Notes: generated by a model from the sequence alone, not told the origin. 64,000 nucleotides of DNA from Poseidonocella sedimentorum (GCF_900116005.1 NZ_FOYI01000002.1:372001-436000), one strand, 5' to 3'. Positions 44,311 to 54,863 are shown, counted from the stretch's first letter. Numbers and translations are program-made.

Positions 44311-44351
44311 TGTATTTCCATGCGAACCCCGGTCTTATCCGGGCGATACGG

Positions 44352-44380
44352 TTGCAACCTGCGGTCTGACGCGCTTTATT
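44352..44380 (+). promoter_or_regulatory. Predicted promoter of the second polyamine-type ABC operon
   Basis: TTGCAA (44352-44357) and TTTATT (44375-44380) are separated by 17 bases, about 34 bases upstream of the first ATG of the ATPase gene. It lies directly after the terminator hairpin of the previous gene. Confidence 0.45.
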
Positions 44381-44413
44381 CCCCCATGACAACGCCGGGA
44401 AAACCGGGATGCA

Positions 44414-45532
<1,119 letters not shown>

Positions 45533-45647
45533 CCCGACGCACACGACCACTCACCCGGTCCACACATCCGGACCGGATGCCGGCGCCGCCTGACCCGGGG
45601 CGCGCCGTGCTGCTTACGACCAAACGGGGAAATACAGGGAGACCTAC

Positions 45648-46763
45648 ATGAGACTCACCAATACCCTGATGGCCACATCCGCCCTCACACTCGCTCTTGC
45701 CGGCGCCGCGACGGCGCAGGACATGTCCGACAGCATGACCGCAGTAAGCTGGGGCGGCGCCTATCAGTCCTCGCAGCAAAAAGCCTATGTCGAGCCCTAC
45801 CAGGCGGCCAATGATGGCCTGTCCTGGTCTTGGGACGAATCCTCCAACGAGGCGGTCGCCAAGCTCCGCGCGATGGAAGAGGCCGGCAACGTGACCTGGG
45901 ATATCGTCGATGTGGTTGCCTCCGACGCGATCCGCCTCTGTGACGAGGGGCTTGCCATGGAGATCGATCACGACGATGTGCTCGCCAAGGGCGACGATGG
46001 CTCCGATCCCTCCGACGATTTCGGCGACCTGATCGTCTCCGACTGCTTCGTCCCGCAGATCGTCTATTCCACCACCGCGGCCTACCGCCCGGACCTGCTG
46101 CCCGATGGGGCGGAAGCGCCGACCAGCATCTGCGCCTTCTTCGACATGGACGCATATCCGGGCAAGCGCGCGCTGGAAAAGCGGCCGATCAACAATATGG
46201 AATGGGCGCTCTACTGCGACGGCGTGTCCAAGGACGAGCTCTATGACGTGCTCGCGACCCCCGAAGGGCAGGAACGCGCGCTCGCCAAGCTGGGCACGAT
46301 CAAGGATCAGGTTGTCTGGTGGTCCGCCGCCGCCGAGCCGCCGCAGCTTCTGGCCGATGGCGAGATCGTCATGGGCTCGTCCTACAACGGCCGCTGGTTC
46401 TCGGCGATCGAGGAACAGGGTCAGCCCTTCGCGATGCTCTGGGACATGCAGGTCTTCGACCTTGATGGCTGGATCGTCCCGGCGGATCTTCCCGAAGACC
46501 GGCTTGCCCGGGTGATGGACTTCCTCAGCTTCGCCACCGACACCCAGCGTCTGGCGGATCAGGCGGCCTATATCTCCTACGGTCCCGCGCGTCTGTCCTC
46601 GGCACCGCTCGTCGGCCAGCATGCCGAACTTGGCATCGACATGGCGCCGCACATGCCCACCGATCCGGACAACGCGGCCAACACGCTGCTCTACAACTAT
46701 GAGTTCTGGGCGGATTATCGCGACGACATCGACGCGAAATTCCAGTCCTGGCTGGCTCAATAA
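45648..46763 (+). CDS. PotD-like ABC transporter substrate-binding protein
   Basis: A 371-residue periplasmic receptor. The signal peptide is MRLTNTLMATSALTLALAGA ending ATA, then MTAVSWGGAYQSSQQKAYVEPY opens the PotD/extracellular solute-binding family 1-like fold; only short parts match classic PotD. The body includes WDIVDVVASDAIRLCDEG and IVMGSSYNGRWFSAIEEQG. GGGAG precedes the ATG. Ligand unknown; the receptor is distant from the PotF-like protein at 40864-41949, so the two systems probably import different amines. Confidence 0.9.
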   Translation: MRLTNTLMATSALTLALAGAATAQDMSDSMTAVSWGGAYQSSQQKAYVEPYQAANDGLSWSWDESSNEAVAKLRAMEEAGNVTWDIVDVVASDAIRLCDEGLAMEIDHDDVLAKGDDGSDPSDDFGDLIVSDCFVPQIVYSTTAAYRPDLLPDGAEAPTSICAFFDMDAYPGKRALEKRPINNMEWALYCDGVSKDELYDVLATPEGQERALAKLGTIKDQVVWWSAAAEPPQLLADGEIVMGSSYNGRWFSAIEEQGQPFAMLWDMQVFDLDGWIVPADLPEDRLARVMDFLSFATDTQRLADQAAYISYGPARLSSAPLVGQHAELGIDMAPHMPTDPDNAANTLLYNYEFWADYRDDIDAKFQSWLAQ

Positions 46764-46824
46764 ACCCCTCGCGGCGGGGCGCCTTGTCCCGCCGCACCCC
46801 AACCACGCAGGGAGGCGCCGCGCC

Positions 46825-47115
46825 ATGGCAAAAGGTTACATCATCGGGCATATCACCGTGAACGACCCCGAAGCCTACAAGGAATATGTAGAGCGCGATA
46901 CGCCGATCCTCGAAGGGCTTGGTGGGCGGTTCATCGTTCGGGGCGGCCCCTCTGAGGTCAAGGAAGGCGAGACCTTCCAGCGCCATGTGGTGATCGAATT
47001 TCCCAGCTACGAGGCCGCGCTCAAGGCCTATGACGACCCCGAGTACCAGGAGGTTGCCGCGATCCGCTGGCGTACCGCCGACAGCGTGATCCTCGTTGTG
47101 GAGGGCACTCAATGA
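46825..47115 (+). CDS. DUF1330 domain protein embedded in the ABC operon
   Basis: A 96-residue protein starting at 46825 behind GGGAGGC. AKGYIIGHITVNDPEAYKEY, GGRFIVRGG and VVIEFPSYEAALKAYDDPEY are diagnostic of DUF1330, a dimeric alpha/beta-barrel (ferredoxin-like) fold of unknown function. It has no signal peptide and would be cytosolic. It overlaps the first permease gene by ATGA, so it is made with the transporter. It may bind or modify the imported compound, but no catalytic role is established. Confidence 0.85.
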   Translation: MAKGYIIGHITVNDPEAYKEYVERDTPILEGLGGRFIVRGGPSEVKEGETFQRHVVIEFPSYEAALKAYDDPEYQEVAAIRWRTADSVILVVEGTQ

Positions 47116-48788
47116 GCGCGACGGCTTCGGATCAGAGCGATGCGGCCGACAGCGGCCCGGTGCTGGCCGCCGATGGCACGCCGCTCAAGAAATCGCTCAA
47201 CCGCGCCTTGCGCGCGCAAAAGCTCCGGGCGCTCGCGCTGATCGCTCCGCTGCTGATTTTCGTTCTGATGGCGTTCATCGCGCCCATCGGGGACATGCTG
47301 TTCCGCTCGGTGGAAAACCGGATCGTTTCCAATACGATCCCGATGACCGCCCGCGTGCTCGAAGACTGGGACGGGGAGAGCGACCTTCCGCCCCCCGCCA
47401 CGTTCGAAGCGCTCTACTATGATCTCTTTCTCGCCGCCGAAGCCCGCCGCCACACCCGGCTGGGCACGCGGCTGAACTACGAACAGACCGGCCTGTCGTC
47501 GCTCTTCCGCTCCTCCGGCCGCGGGGTCGATGACGTGGGCGAAGACCAGAGGGACCTGCTGGAAGACCTCGATCCGCAATGGGAGGAGGCCGGCTTCTGG
47601 CATGGCTTGATGCAGGGCAATGGCGACTCCGACCGGGCCCTTCTGCTCGATCAACGCGCCCGGCTCGCCGCGCTCGCGGGCGAGAGCTTCCAGGGCGATA
47701 TCGGGTTCACCCCGGGCGAGGACATCGTCGCGCTCCTGCCGCAGACCGCCCGCGAATACACTGCCTTCGCGCTCTTTACCGTGATCGAGGACGAGGACGT
47801 CGTCGCGGAGGAGGAGCCGTGGGAATCGGTCTACACCGCGCTGGTGCAGGATCTCCGCACCGCCGATCTGAGCCTGTATTCCGGCCCCGGTGCCGCCGAG
47901 CTCACCCGCGCGCAGGCCGCCCTCGCCGAATTGCCGCCCATCGATTTCGCCGCCGCCTTCGAGCAGATCGACGAGGATTGGATCGCCCCGCCGGTCTGGG
48001 ACACGATCAAGATGTACAGCCCCGATTACACCACGGGCTATTTCCTCAACGCCGTCGACATGCAGAAAACCACCGACGGCCCCGAGATGCGCCCCGAGGG
48101 CGAGCGGATCTACGCCACGCTCTTCAAGCGCACGCTCTTCATGAGCCTGATGATCACGTTTTCCTGCATCCTGCTCGCCTACCCGGTGGCCTTCCTGCTG
48201 TCCAACCTGCCGATGCGCTCGGCCAACATGTTGATGATCCTCGTGCTTCTGCCGTTCTGGACATCGCTTCTCGTGCGCACCAGCGCGTGGAAAATCATGC
48301 TCCAGCAACAGGGCGTCATCAACGACGTACTCGTCTGGCTCGGTCTGGTGGGCGATGATGCCCGGCTCGTGATGATCAACAACCAACTCGGGACGATCAT
48401 CGCCATGACGCATATCCTGCTGCCGTTCATGATCCTGCCGATGTATTCGGTCATGTCGACCATCCCCGAAAGCTACACCCGCGCCGCCAAATCGCTCGGG
48501 GCGACGAACTGGACGGCCTTCTGGCGGGTCTATTTTCCGCAATCCGTGCCCGGGATCGGGGCGGGGTCGATCCTCGTCTTCATCCTCGCCATCGGCTATT
48601 ACATCACGCCCGAAATCGTCGGCGGCACAACGGGGACATTCATCTCCAACCGCATCGCCTACCATATCTCGTCCTCGCTCAACTGGGGGCTGGCGGCGGC
48701 CTTGGGGTCGATCCTCTTCGCGGTCGTTCTGGTGCTCTACTGGGCGTATGACCGGATCGTCGGCATCGACAACGTGAAGCTGGGATAA
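47112..48788 (+). CDS. ABC transporter permease with large extra periplasmic domain (PotB-like)
   Basis: A 558-residue permease, nearly twice the usual 290. After a first membrane helix at about residues 36-60 comes some 260 residues of acidic, soluble sequence (about 65-330) before the remaining five helices, which begin FKRTLFMSLMITFSCILLAY. The C-terminal core is normal PotB type, with the EAA loop YTRAAKSLGATNWTAFWRVYFP. The insert lies where PotB has its short periplasmic loop, so it is predicted to face the receptor. It is coupled to DUF1330 upstream and the second permease downstream. Confidence 0.9.
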   Translation: MSATASDQSDAADSGPVLAADGTPLKKSLNRALRAQKLRALALIAPLLIFVLMAFIAPIGDMLFRSVENRIVSNTIPMTARVLEDWDGESDLPPPATFEALYYDLFLAAEARRHTRLGTRLNYEQTGLSSLFRSSGRGVDDVGEDQRDLLEDLDPQWEEAGFWHGLMQGNGDSDRALLLDQRARLAALAGESFQGDIGFTPGEDIVALLPQTAREYTAFALFTVIEDEDVVAEEEPWESVYTALVQDLRTADLSLYSGPGAAELTRAQAALAELPPIDFAAAFEQIDEDWIAPPVWDTIKMYSPDYTTGYFLNAVDMQKTTDGPEMRPEGERIYATLFKRTLFMSLMITFSCILLAYPVAFLLSNLPMRSANMLMILVLLPFWTSLLVRTSAWKIMLQQQGVINDVLVWLGLVGDDARLVMINNQLGTIIAMTHILLPFMILPMYSVMSTIPESYTRAAKSLGATNWTAFWRVYFPQSVPGIGAGSILVFILAIGYYITPEIVGGTTGTFISNRIAYHISSSLNWGLAAALGSILFAVVLVLYWAYDRIVGIDNVKLG

Positions 48789-48793
48789 GCGCC

Positions 48794-49960
48794 ATGACCA
48801 AGTTCAAACGCCCGCTCTCCTTCGTTGCCTCCACCGCCGCCGCCTTCGGCGCCTTCGCCGGCCTGCTCGTCGGCACGGCGCAGGGCTCCGGCCTCATCGG
48901 GCTTGTCGCCGGCGCGACCCTCGCGGCCCTGCTCGCCGCGCTCATCATGCTCGCCAACCCGCCCGAACGCGTCGCCCGCTGGGGCCTTGCGCTCCTCGCC
49001 GCCGTCGCCGGGTTCTGGTCTGGCGGGCCGATGGGCGGGGTGATCGGCGCGCTCTTCGGCTGGTTCTTCGGCTGGCTCATCTACTGGCTCGCCACCAATC
49101 GCTACCGCGCTCATCTCGTGCCCTATCTCACTTCCGGTCAGGTGCTGTGGCACTACACCTTCCGCGTGATCTGCGGCGCGATCTTCATCTTTCTCATCAC
49201 GCCGATCCTCGTGGTCATTCCGCTGTCGTTCAATGCCGAGGATTTCTTCACCTTCACGCCCGAGATGCTGCGCTTCGACCCGGACGGCTACTCGCTCAAG
49301 CACTACCGCGATTTCCTGACCAACCCGGAATGGACGTCTGCCGTCTGGAACTCGATCCGCATCGCGCCGCTGGCCACGCTCATCTCCGTCACTCTCGGCA
49401 CCCTCGCCGCCATCGGGTTGAGCCAGTCCCATGTGCCCGGCCGCCGCACGATCATGGCCATCCTGATCTCGCCGATGATCGTCCCGCTGATCATCTCGGC
49501 CACGGGGATGTATTTCTTCTACTCCAAGATCGGCCTCGTCGGCACCTACTGGGGCGTCGTGCTCGCCCACGCGGTGCTCGGCATCCCCTTCGTGATCATC
49601 ACCGTGACGGCAACGCTCGTCGGCTTTGACCGTTCGCTTACCCGCGCCGCCGCCAACATGGGCGCCGACCCGATCACCACCTTCTTCCGCGTGCAGATGC
49701 CGCTCATCCTGCCCGGCGTGATCTCGGGCGGGCTCTTTGCCTTCATCACCTCGTTTGACGAGGTCGTGGTCGTTCTCTTCCTCGGCTCGGCCGAGCTGCA
49801 AACCCTGCCGTGGCAGATGTTCACCGGCCTGCGCGAGCAGATCAGCCCGACGATCCTCGCCGCCGCGACCATCCTCGTGACGATCTCGGTGCTGCTGCTG
49901 ACCAGCCTTGAGCTTCTGCGCCGCCGCTCCGAGCGGCTGCGCGGCATGTCCCCGGGTTGA
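48794..49960 (+). CDS. ABC transporter permease with extra N-terminal membrane segments (PotC-like)
   Basis: A 388-residue permease, about 110 longer than PotC. The first 100 residues contain three or four additional hydrophobic stretches (about 12-30, 33-53, 62-80 and 80-98), followed by the standard six-helix core starting TFRVICGAIFIFLITPILVV. The EAA loop LTRAAANMGADPITTFFRVQ and FDEVVVVLFLGSAELQTLP mark the PotC family. It is the last gene of the operon. Confidence 0.9.
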   Translation: MTKFKRPLSFVASTAAAFGAFAGLLVGTAQGSGLIGLVAGATLAALLAALIMLANPPERVARWGLALLAAVAGFWSGGPMGGVIGALFGWFFGWLIYWLATNRYRAHLVPYLTSGQVLWHYTFRVICGAIFIFLITPILVVIPLSFNAEDFFTFTPEMLRFDPDGYSLKHYRDFLTNPEWTSAVWNSIRIAPLATLISVTLGTLAAIGLSQSHVPGRRTIMAILISPMIVPLIISATGMYFFYSKIGLVGTYWGVVLAHAVLGIPFVIITVTATLVGFDRSLTRAAANMGADPITTFFRVQMPLILPGVISGGLFAFITSFDEVVVVLFLGSAELQTLPWQMFTGLREQISPTILAAATILVTISVLLLTSLELLRRRSERLRGMSPG

Positions 49961-50037
49961 CAGACGCCCCAGAATCGTTAGCGAAGCCGGACGATTGACG
50001 GGCCCCGCCGGGCCCGTCGCTTGCAAGAGGGATGCCG

Positions 50038-50895
50038 ATGGAAGAGCAGTTCGAGGCCGCGTTGGAATTTTTCGATGACAACCGCGAGACGTTCCTGATC
50101 GTGCAGGGGCTCGTGGTCAACATCTTCGCCGCGCTGGTGATCTTCATTGTCGGCCTTGTCGTCAGCGGCTGGGTCAAGCGGCGGATCCTGCGGCTCGGGG
50201 CACGCACCCGCCACTTCGACCCGACGCTCGCCAACTTCCTCGCCAATGTGGCGCGCTACGCGGTTCTGGCCCTCGCGCTCATCTTCGTCCTCAGCCGCTT
50301 CGGCATCGAGACCACCTCGCTCGCCGCGCTCATCGGTGCCGCCGGCCTCGCCATCGGCCTCGCGCTTCAGGGCACGCTGAGCCACCTCGCCTCCGGGGTG
50401 ATGCTGGTTGCCTTCCGCCCGATCCAGATCGGCCAGTTCGTCGAGGCGGCGGGCCAGAGCGGGACTGTGTCCAACATCTCGCTCTTCACCACCGAGCTCA
50501 CCACGGTCGACAACGTGCAGCTGATCCTGCCCAATGGCGAGGTCTGGGGCAATGTCATCAAGAATTACTCCGCCCACCCGACGCGCCGCTGCGATCTGGT
50601 CGTGGGGGTTAGCTATGATGCCGATCTGAAACGGGCCGAGACGATCCTGTGGGAGCTCATCCGCGCCGATGCGCGCGTGCTTGCCGAGCCCGAGCCCTTC
50701 TGCAAAGTCACCAATCTCGGCGACAGTTCGGTCGATTTCACCCTGCGGCTCTGGTGCAGCGCGGATGATCTCTGGGGGCTCAAGTTCGACATGACGCGCG
50801 CCATCAAGGACGCGTTCGACGCCAATGGGATCGGCATTCCCTTCCCCACGCGCACGCTCGTTGTCGAAAAAGGGCAGGCGGTCGGGGCCGACTGA
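50038..50895 (+). CDS. Small-conductance mechanosensitive ion channel (MscS family)
   Basis: A 285-residue MscS channel that opens under membrane tension to release solutes. Three membrane helices lie at about 22-45, 70-92 and 98-125; the third, pore-lining one has the Gly/Ala-rich SLAALIGAAGLAIGLALQGT. The beta domain (DNVQLILPNGEVWGNVIKNY) and C-terminal alpha/beta domain complete the family layout. The start at 50038 (MEEQ) follows GAGGG by the right spacing; an ATG at 50032 is too close to it. Confidence 0.93.
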   Translation: MEEQFEAALEFFDDNRETFLIVQGLVVNIFAALVIFIVGLVVSGWVKRRILRLGARTRHFDPTLANFLANVARYAVLALALIFVLSRFGIETTSLAALIGAAGLAIGLALQGTLSHLASGVMLVAFRPIQIGQFVEAAGQSGTVSNISLFTTELTTVDNVQLILPNGEVWGNVIKNYSAHPTRRCDLVVGVSYDADLKRAETILWELIRADARVLAEPEPFCKVTNLGDSSVDFTLRLWCSADDLWGLKFDMTRAIKDAFDANGIGIPFPTRTLVVEKGQAVGAD

Positions 50896-51032
50896 TCGCT
50901 GCCCGCGCGACCCCGCGACAATCGGGCACGCGCTCGGGTACACCAGTTTGAAATCATTTGATGTGAACTCTCGCCGGGTGACTGCGCGGCGGCTCTGCCC
51001 TTGCGCGAAATCCGAACAACGGAGCGATATCG

Positions 51033-51854
51033 GTGACCTGGCTGCAAACTCTCTGGACCGCCCGAACCCCCAGCACCTCAGCGGAGATGATCTGGCCCGG
51101 CGGCAGCGCGGCGGGATTCAGCTTTGACCTGGTGGTGGATTGGGAGGGCACGCGGCCCTGGACCTACCAGCTGAAATTCCGCGACGATGCGGGGCAAGAG
51201 GTCTTGCGCGTGGCGCAATATGATGACGGGCGCATGGCGGTGATCGGGCTCTCGGAGGGCGAGATCACGTCGCGCGCCGTGACCGATACGACCGACCAGT
51301 TCCGCTGGAGCAGTAGCCTGAAGCTCTACGATCACAGCGGTCAGCCGACGTCCGACACGATGGTCTACGACGATGGGCGCGTGGTGACGACGCTCTACTC
51401 AGACGGGGCGCTCAGCTCGCGCCAGATCGAGGACGCCGAGGACGCCTTGGCGTGGGAGACCATTTCGGACATCTTCGATGCGGATGGCGCGCTCCTGTCG
51501 CGGCTCAAGGTCTATGACGATGGGCGCGTATCGGAGGCGCTCTACGCGGACGGGATCAAGCAGAGCGCGGTGACGACGGATGTGGAAGATGCGTTCGTCT
51601 GGCGGGAGGTCGCGCGCGACTATGACGAGGCCGGCGCGCTCGCCGAGCAGCGCACGCTCTACGACGATGGGCGCGAGATGGTGGCGGAGTTTGACGGCGG
51701 CGTGCGGACCCTCATGACCATGACCGACACTGCCGATACGCGGAACTGGTCGCACTATGTGGACCGGTTCGACGACGAAGGCACGCGGCTGTCGCGCGAG
51801 AAAGTCTTTGATGACGGGCGCGTGGTTGTCACCGAATTCGACCCGATGTCCTGA
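51033..51854 (+). CDS. Hypothetical protein built from five 49-residue YDDGR repeats
   Basis: A 273-residue protein with a GTG start behind GGAG. Residues 42-90, 91-139, 140-188, 189-237 and 238-273 are tandem copies of a 49-residue unit. Each begins with Trp (x-W-x), has a D-x-x-G turn near position 10-13, the invariant YDDGR (F in the last) at positions 22-26, and an L/F-Y/S-x-x-G strand at about 31-35. The last copy is truncated after 36 residues. There is no signal peptide or membrane segment. A beta-rich, YD-repeat-like solenoid is suggested. I do not recognise a function. Confidence 0.75.
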   Translation: MTWLQTLWTARTPSTSAEMIWPGGSAAGFSFDLVVDWEGTRPWTYQLKFRDDAGQEVLRVAQYDDGRMAVIGLSEGEITSRAVTDTTDQFRWSSSLKLYDHSGQPTSDTMVYDDGRVVTTLYSDGALSSRQIEDAEDALAWETISDIFDADGALLSRLKVYDDGRVSEALYADGIKQSAVTTDVEDAFVWREVARDYDEAGALAEQRTLYDDGREMVAEFDGGVRTLMTMTDTADTRNWSHYVDRFDDEGTRLSREKVFDDGRVVVTEFDPMS

Positions 51855-51870
51855 CCGGCGGCCGGGGCCG

Positions 51871-52344
51871 TCAGTCCAGAAGCCCGGCCAGCGCGTCTAG
51901 CGCGTTGCGCCAGCCGGCCTCGCCCGGGCTGCCCGCCGGAACACCGCGATGCACCAGCACAATGCGGGTGCCGCCCGACAACGGGGCGAGATCCACGCTG
52001 ACCTCCGTAACCTCGGGCGTGCCCTCCGGCATGCCCATTGCCTCAGGCGAGAGGATCGCGCCCTCCGCGTCGCACATCGCCTCGGTATAGACCAGCCGAC
52101 CGGGCGCATCGATCTCGGTGAAGGCCCCGGTGAAAAACATCGACATCCCGCCCCCCGGCCCGGGCCGCTTCATGCGGATCCGCCGCGCGCCGTTGATCGT
52201 CGGGTCCATCTCGATCACGCTGACGGCCATCCCGCCCGGCCCGTACCACCGCACGAAGTGCGCCGGATCGGTCCACATGCGCCAGACCTCCCCGATCGGG
52301 GCGGTCAGCTGCCGTTCGATCTTGATCCAGTTGCCCTCAGCCAT
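51871..52344 (-). CDS. SRPBCC/AHSA1 family protein
   Basis: A 157-residue START-like fold protein. WIKIERQLTAPIGEVWRMWT, RWYGPGGM and the C-terminal WRNALDALAGLLD are the activator-of-Hsp90-homologue (AHSA1/CalC) pattern, with a hydrophobic ligand cavity. The role in bacteria is not established. The start at 52344 (MAEGNW) is the family start. Confidence 0.87.
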   Translation of the reverse strand: MAEGNWIKIERQLTAPIGEVWRMWTDPAHFVRWYGPGGMAVSVIEMDPTINGARRIRMKRPGPGGGMSMFFTGAFTEIDAPGRLVYTEAMCDAEGAILSPEAMGMPEGTPEVTEVSVDLAPLSGGTRIVLVHRGVPAGSPGEAGWRNALDALAGLLD

Positions 52345-52467
52345 GGCTCTCACCCTTGATGTACCGCTAAACTGCGAGGCCGCTCGCCCCGCGGGCGTCA
52401 ACCGCCCGCGGCGAGTAGACACTCCTGTAGCCGGGCCCCGCGCCGCGCGCTGCAGGGCCACGGCGAA

Positions 52468-52956
52468 TTACATGGCTTCGAGCAGCGCCTCGCCCGCGGA
52501 GACATCGCATTGCCCCGGCGCGGCCTCTTCGTGGAGAAGGCTCACGACCCCATTCTCGACCAGCATCGCATAGCGCTTGGAGCGCGTGATGAGACCGGCA
52601 GGCGGGGCCGAGAACTCCATCCCGATCGCCTTGGTGAAGGCCGCTTCGGGATCGCCCAGCATGGTGATCCCGGCCTCGGTCGCGCCGGTCGAGGCGCCCC
52701 ATGCGCCCATCACGAAGGGATCGTTGACCGAGATGCAGATGATCTCGTGCACGCCCTTTTCCACAAAGCTATCCTTGGTGCGGATGAAGCTCGGCACATG
52801 GGCGGAATCGCAGGTTGGCGTGTAGGCCCCCGGCACGGCGAAGATCACCACCTTGCGCCCGTTGAGCAGGGTCGACAATTCGACCGCTTCCGGCCCCTCG
52901 GCCCCCAGTTTCACCAGTGTTGCATCCGGCAGAGTGTCGCTTGTCTTGATCGCCAT
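52468..52956 (-). CDS. Peroxiredoxin (Prx5-like, AhpC/TSA family)
   Basis: A 162-residue thiol peroxidase that reduces hydrogen peroxide and alkyl hydroperoxides. The peroxidatic cysteine is C49 in VPGAYTPTCDSAHVP, the Prx5 signature. VEKGVHEIICISVNDPFVMG and DPEAAFTKAIGMEF continue the family pattern. A resolving-type cysteine may be the one in PGQCDVSAGE. The ATG at 52956 (MAIKTSD) is preferred to 52965. It is divergent from the flavoprotein gene at 53053, which might share regulation. Confidence 0.92.
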   Translation of the reverse strand: MAIKTSDTLPDATLVKLGAEGPEAVELSTLLNGRKVVIFAVPGAYTPTCDSAHVPSFIRTKDSFVEKGVHEIICISVNDPFVMGAWGASTGATEAGITMLGDPEAAFTKAIGMEFSAPPAGLITRSKRYAMLVENGVVSLLHEEAAPGQCDVSAGEALLEAM

Positions 52957-53052
52957 AATACCCATCCCTCGGCTTGGTTGCTGATTGCGTTTCGCACTCC
53001 CAGCGATATAGCCTGCGCCGGCAAAAGGCCAATCGGGAATGAGGGCGCGCGG

Positions 53053-54261
53053 ATGGAACGGATCGTGATTGTGGGTGGTGGACAGGCGGGCGCCTCACTG
53101 GCCGCGCGGCTGCGCGCCAAGGGGTTCGACGGGGCGGTCACGCTGCTCTGCGCCGAACCGGTCCCGCCTTATCAGCGCCCGCCGCTGTCCAAGGCCTATC
53201 TTCTGGGCGAGATGGAGGAGGAGCGGCTCTACCTGCGGCCCGAAAAGTTCTATGCCGAAAAGGACATAGAGCTCCGGCTCGACTGCGCCGTCGAGGCGAT
53301 TGACCGGGCGGCGGGAGAGGTCGTGACCAGCCGCGGCCGCATCCCCTATGACCAGCTCGCGCTTTGCACCGGCTCGGCGCCGCGCCGTCTGCCGCAAGCG
53401 ATCGGCGGGGCGCTCGGTGGCGTGCACGTGGTGCGCACGCTGGCGGACGTGCAGGCGCTTGAGCCGGAGGTGTCGCCCGGCCGCAAGGCGCTCGTGGTCG
53501 GCGGCGGGTACATCGGGCTGGAGGCCGCGGCGGTGCTGATCAAATCCGGGCTGACGGTCACGCTGGTCGAGATGGCCGACCGTATCCTCCAGCGCGTTGC
53601 GTCGCAGGAGACATCGGCCTATTTCCGGGCGCTGCACGAGGGCCACGGCGTCGATCTGCGCGAAGGGATCGGCCTTGAGCGGTTGCTCGGCGAGCGCCGT
53701 GTGACCGGCGCGCGGCTCACCGACGGGAGCGAGGTCGCGGCGGATCTGGTGATCGTGGGTGCCGGGATCGTGCCCGACACCGCGCTCGCCGAGGCCGCTG
53801 GGCTCGCGCTCGACAACGGCATCCGCACCGACACGTCGGGCCGCACCTCCGATCCGAAGATCTGGGCCGCGGGTGACTGTGCCTCCTTCCCGCATGGGAC
53901 GGGGCGGATGCGGCTGGAAAGCGTCGGCAATGCCATCGATCAGGCCGAATGCGTGGCCGACAACATGCTCGGCGCCGAGCGCGACTATGCGGCCAAGCCG
54001 TGGTTTTGGTCCGATCAGTATGACGTCAAGCTCCAGATCGCGGGGCTCGGCACCGGGCATGACCGGGTCGTGACGCGGCCGGGCGAGGGCGGGGCGGTCT
54101 CATTCTGGTATTACGCGGGCGAGACGCTGCTCGCGCTTGATGCGATCAATGATCCTCGCGCCTACATGGTGGGTAAGCGATTGATCGAAAGCGGAAAATC
54201 ACCTGCGCCGGATGTGGTGGCCGATCCGGAGACCGATCTCAAGGCGCTGCTCCGGGCATGA
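53053..54261 (+). CDS. Ferredoxin reductase-like FAD/NAD(P)-dependent oxidoreductase
   Basis: A 402-residue flavoprotein of the putidaredoxin/rubredoxin reductase group. The FAD-binding VIVGGGQAGASLAARLR (5-21), NAD-binding ALVVGGGYIGLEAAAVL, and IWAAGDCASFPHG motifs are in the usual order, with the C-terminal reductase domain beginning PWFWSDQYD. It passes electrons from NAD(P)H to a ferredoxin for a cytochrome P450 or oxygenase; no such partner is in the window. It is followed seven bases later by rsmD. Confidence 0.9.
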   Translation: MERIVIVGGGQAGASLAARLRAKGFDGAVTLLCAEPVPPYQRPPLSKAYLLGEMEEERLYLRPEKFYAEKDIELRLDCAVEAIDRAAGEVVTSRGRIPYDQLALCTGSAPRRLPQAIGGALGGVHVVRTLADVQALEPEVSPGRKALVVGGGYIGLEAAAVLIKSGLTVTLVEMADRILQRVASQETSAYFRALHEGHGVDLREGIGLERLLGERRVTGARLTDGSEVAADLVIVGAGIVPDTALAEAAGLALDNGIRTDTSGRTSDPKIWAAGDCASFPHGTGRMRLESVGNAIDQAECVADNMLGAERDYAAKPWFWSDQYDVKLQIAGLGTGHDRVVTRPGEGGAVSFWYYAGETLLALDAINDPRAYMVGKRLIESGKSPAPDVVADPETDLKALLRA

Positions 54262-54268
54262 GCGCGTC

Positions 54269-54829
54269 ATGAGGATCGTCGGGGGCGAGTTTCGCGGAAC
54301 GGCGCTGGCCGGGCTCGGCAAGGGCGATCCGGGCGCGCATTTGCGCCCCACGACGGACCGGGTGCGCGAGACGCTTTTCAACGTGCTGGCCGGCGGGAAG
54401 TTCGGCGATCCGGTGAGCGGGGCGCATGTGCTGGATCTTTTCGCAGGCACGGGCGCGCTCGGGCTGGAGGCGCTGTCCCGGGGCGCGGCGGGGGCGGTTT
54501 TCGTGGATGACGGCGGCAAGGCGCGGGGGCTCATTCGCGACAATATCGCCCGCACGCGCACCGAAGCCTTGACCCAAATCCTCAAGCGCGATGCAACGCG
54601 GCTTCCCGCGAACACCGGCGCCCCGGCAACCCTCGTCTTCCTCGACCCGCCGTATGGCAAGGGGCTCGGCGGCAAGGCGCTGGCCTCGGCGGACGCCGGT
54701 GATTGGATCGCGCGCGGGGCGTTGATCGTCTGGGAGGAGAGCGCCGCACAGAGCGCGCCCGCGGGGTTCACCCGTCTTGATCAGCGCCGCTATGGCGATA
54801 CCACGGTCACGTTTCTAGAGCGGGAGTGA
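54269..54829 (+). CDS. rsmD: 16S rRNA (guanine966-N2)-methyltransferase RsmD
   Basis: A 186-residue SAM-dependent methyltransferase. MRIVGGEFRG opens the protein, then RPTTDRVRETLFNVL, the SAM-binding VLDLFAGTGALGLEALSRGA and the catalytic FLDPPYG follow. These are diagnostic of RsmD, which methylates G966 of 16S rRNA. The ATG at 54269 gives the family N-terminus. It converges with the TRAP receptor gene. Confidence 0.94.
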   Translation: MRIVGGEFRGTALAGLGKGDPGAHLRPTTDRVRETLFNVLAGGKFGDPVSGAHVLDLFAGTGALGLEALSRGAAGAVFVDDGGKARGLIRDNIARTRTEALTQILKRDATRLPANTGAPATLVFLDPPYGKGLGGKALASADAGDWIARGALIVWEESAAQSAPAGFTRLDQRRYGDTTVTFLERE

Positions 54830-54863
54830 AACCGCCGGGGCGCGCGTCCCCGGCCTTCGGTGA

